64,000 nt of DNA from Physella acuta (lineage: Eukaryota; Mollusca; Gastropoda; Physidae), in the NCBI RefSeq assembly GCF_028476545.1, contig NW_026732294.1, positions 51,001 through 115,000 on the forward strand, read 5' to 3'. Below the pieces are notes generated by a model. It saw only the letters and a list, made by a program, of their open reading frames with translations. It had not been told where the DNA came from and searched no databases. Numbering within the stretch: the stretch's first letter is position 1; every line of letters begins with the position of its first letter. Both the position numbers and the translations under genes were made by a program. This document shows, piece by piece, positions 57,326 to 64,000 of the stretch.

Positions 57326-58051
57326 TTTTAGTCAACGAAGTCTGTTTGTTTTATTTTCATTTGTGACATGTGGCCCGTTTTTCAACTTAATTGTACACTC
57401 ATTTAATGCAGATATACATTTTTTTGTGACAATTCAATGATATATATTTTGTAATAGTATAAGCATTTTGTTTTATTTGTAATGTCTGATTGTGGATTGT
57501 TGCATATCGTGAAACTCAATTTTCTCTTCTTGTTCCCTTTCTTGCCCAAGACACATGGGACAGATGCAGTAGAATTTATCAGTTACAATTGTAGAAATGT
57601 CATTTCATGAAAATATATGGACAATTGGTCATTAAAATATAACTTTATAACACATAAAACAGATTTAAAGCGATTACTCCATCCACAAGTTTGCAACGGT
57701 AACTTGTTTTAAACTATAGAACGATTTTTTGCTTGAGCATCGAACACGAAAGTTTATATATTGAAAGCCATTGGTCGAGTTTTAACGCAAATATATATAG
57801 CTATAGCTTATGCGGTCTCAGATTCATTTAGATTTATAACCAACTACTAAAACGTGTAAAATGAAACGAATGTAATTAACAAGCAGTTGAAGTTCTACAA
57901 ACAGCAAAAATTAAATTCAATAAAAAATAATGTATAGGCCTACTTTTAAGCAGTATTTTAATAAAACAATTTAAGATGTTATCTAACTAATCGTTGTAAT
58001 TTAAGACTTATAGAGTGTTATTTTTCAAATGCAAATATCGCTCTGTGTTAG
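57326..58051. other. 3' flank of the HtrL-like gene
   Basis: Non-coding; would include the 3' untranslated region just below 58052. No unambiguous polyadenylation signal was chosen. Confidence 0.45.
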
Positions 58052-63900
<5,849 letters not shown>

Positions 63901-64000
63901 CTGCATAGATCAAAAAATTAATTAGAATAGAAACAAATAAAAGTAAAAATTCACAAGCTTTCAAATTTTTTAAAAAAATTTTCTGTTTGTCCGTCCTTCC

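Overview
The window looks like AT-rich nuclear DNA from an invertebrate, most likely a gastropod mollusc. The evidence is intron-split genes with GT-AG splice sites, clustered fibrinogen-related (FReD) genes of the kind expanded in snails, tRNA-derived SINEs, long (TA)n tracts and many short inverted-repeat transposons. Species cannot be fixed from sequence alone. Genes take up only a few percent of the window; repeats dominate.

Left third (about 2.4-26.7 kb, minus strand): a tandem cluster of PAN/apple-FReD genes. The ancestral layout was signal-peptide exon, PAN/apple-like exon, a 144-nt exon of unknown fold, then a FReD exon, all joined in phase 1. Copy 1 (3331-6830) and copy 3 (23243-26691) keep every exon but carry frame or stop lesions in the FReD. 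Copy 2 (10892-13282) has lost most of its FReD and its signal exon was not found. A fourth unit (about 19.0-19.6 kb) survives only as 3' flank. As read, all copies look disabled, although polymorphism or sequence error cannot be excluded.

Middle (about 27-46 kb): a repeat-rich zone with a TIR DNA transposon (27322-29871) carrying a decayed zinc-finger/integrase-type tail, four small hAT-like elements with 8-bp target duplications, a 2-kb inverted repeat with minisatellites at its ends and (TA)n at its centre, five copies of a roughly 650-690-bp dispersed repeat, and a tandem 160-bp repeat.

Plus-strand gene (46484-52200, possibly starting as far left as 38.9 kb): eight tandem phase 1-1 exons, each coding one laminin/MEGF-type EGF domain plus one calcium-binding-type EGF domain. 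Seven are 258 nt and nearly identical, and their introns are duplicated in two alternating classes. Upstream there are duplicated candidate 99-nt and 33-nt exons in the same phase.

Right end (58052-63900, minus strand): the 3' part of a five-exon gene whose product resembles the HtrL/YibB family. All exon phases agree, but the last exon has one in-frame TGA. The 5' end lies outside the window. The FReD and EGF families are both typical of secreted or surface recognition proteins; a shared role is inference only.
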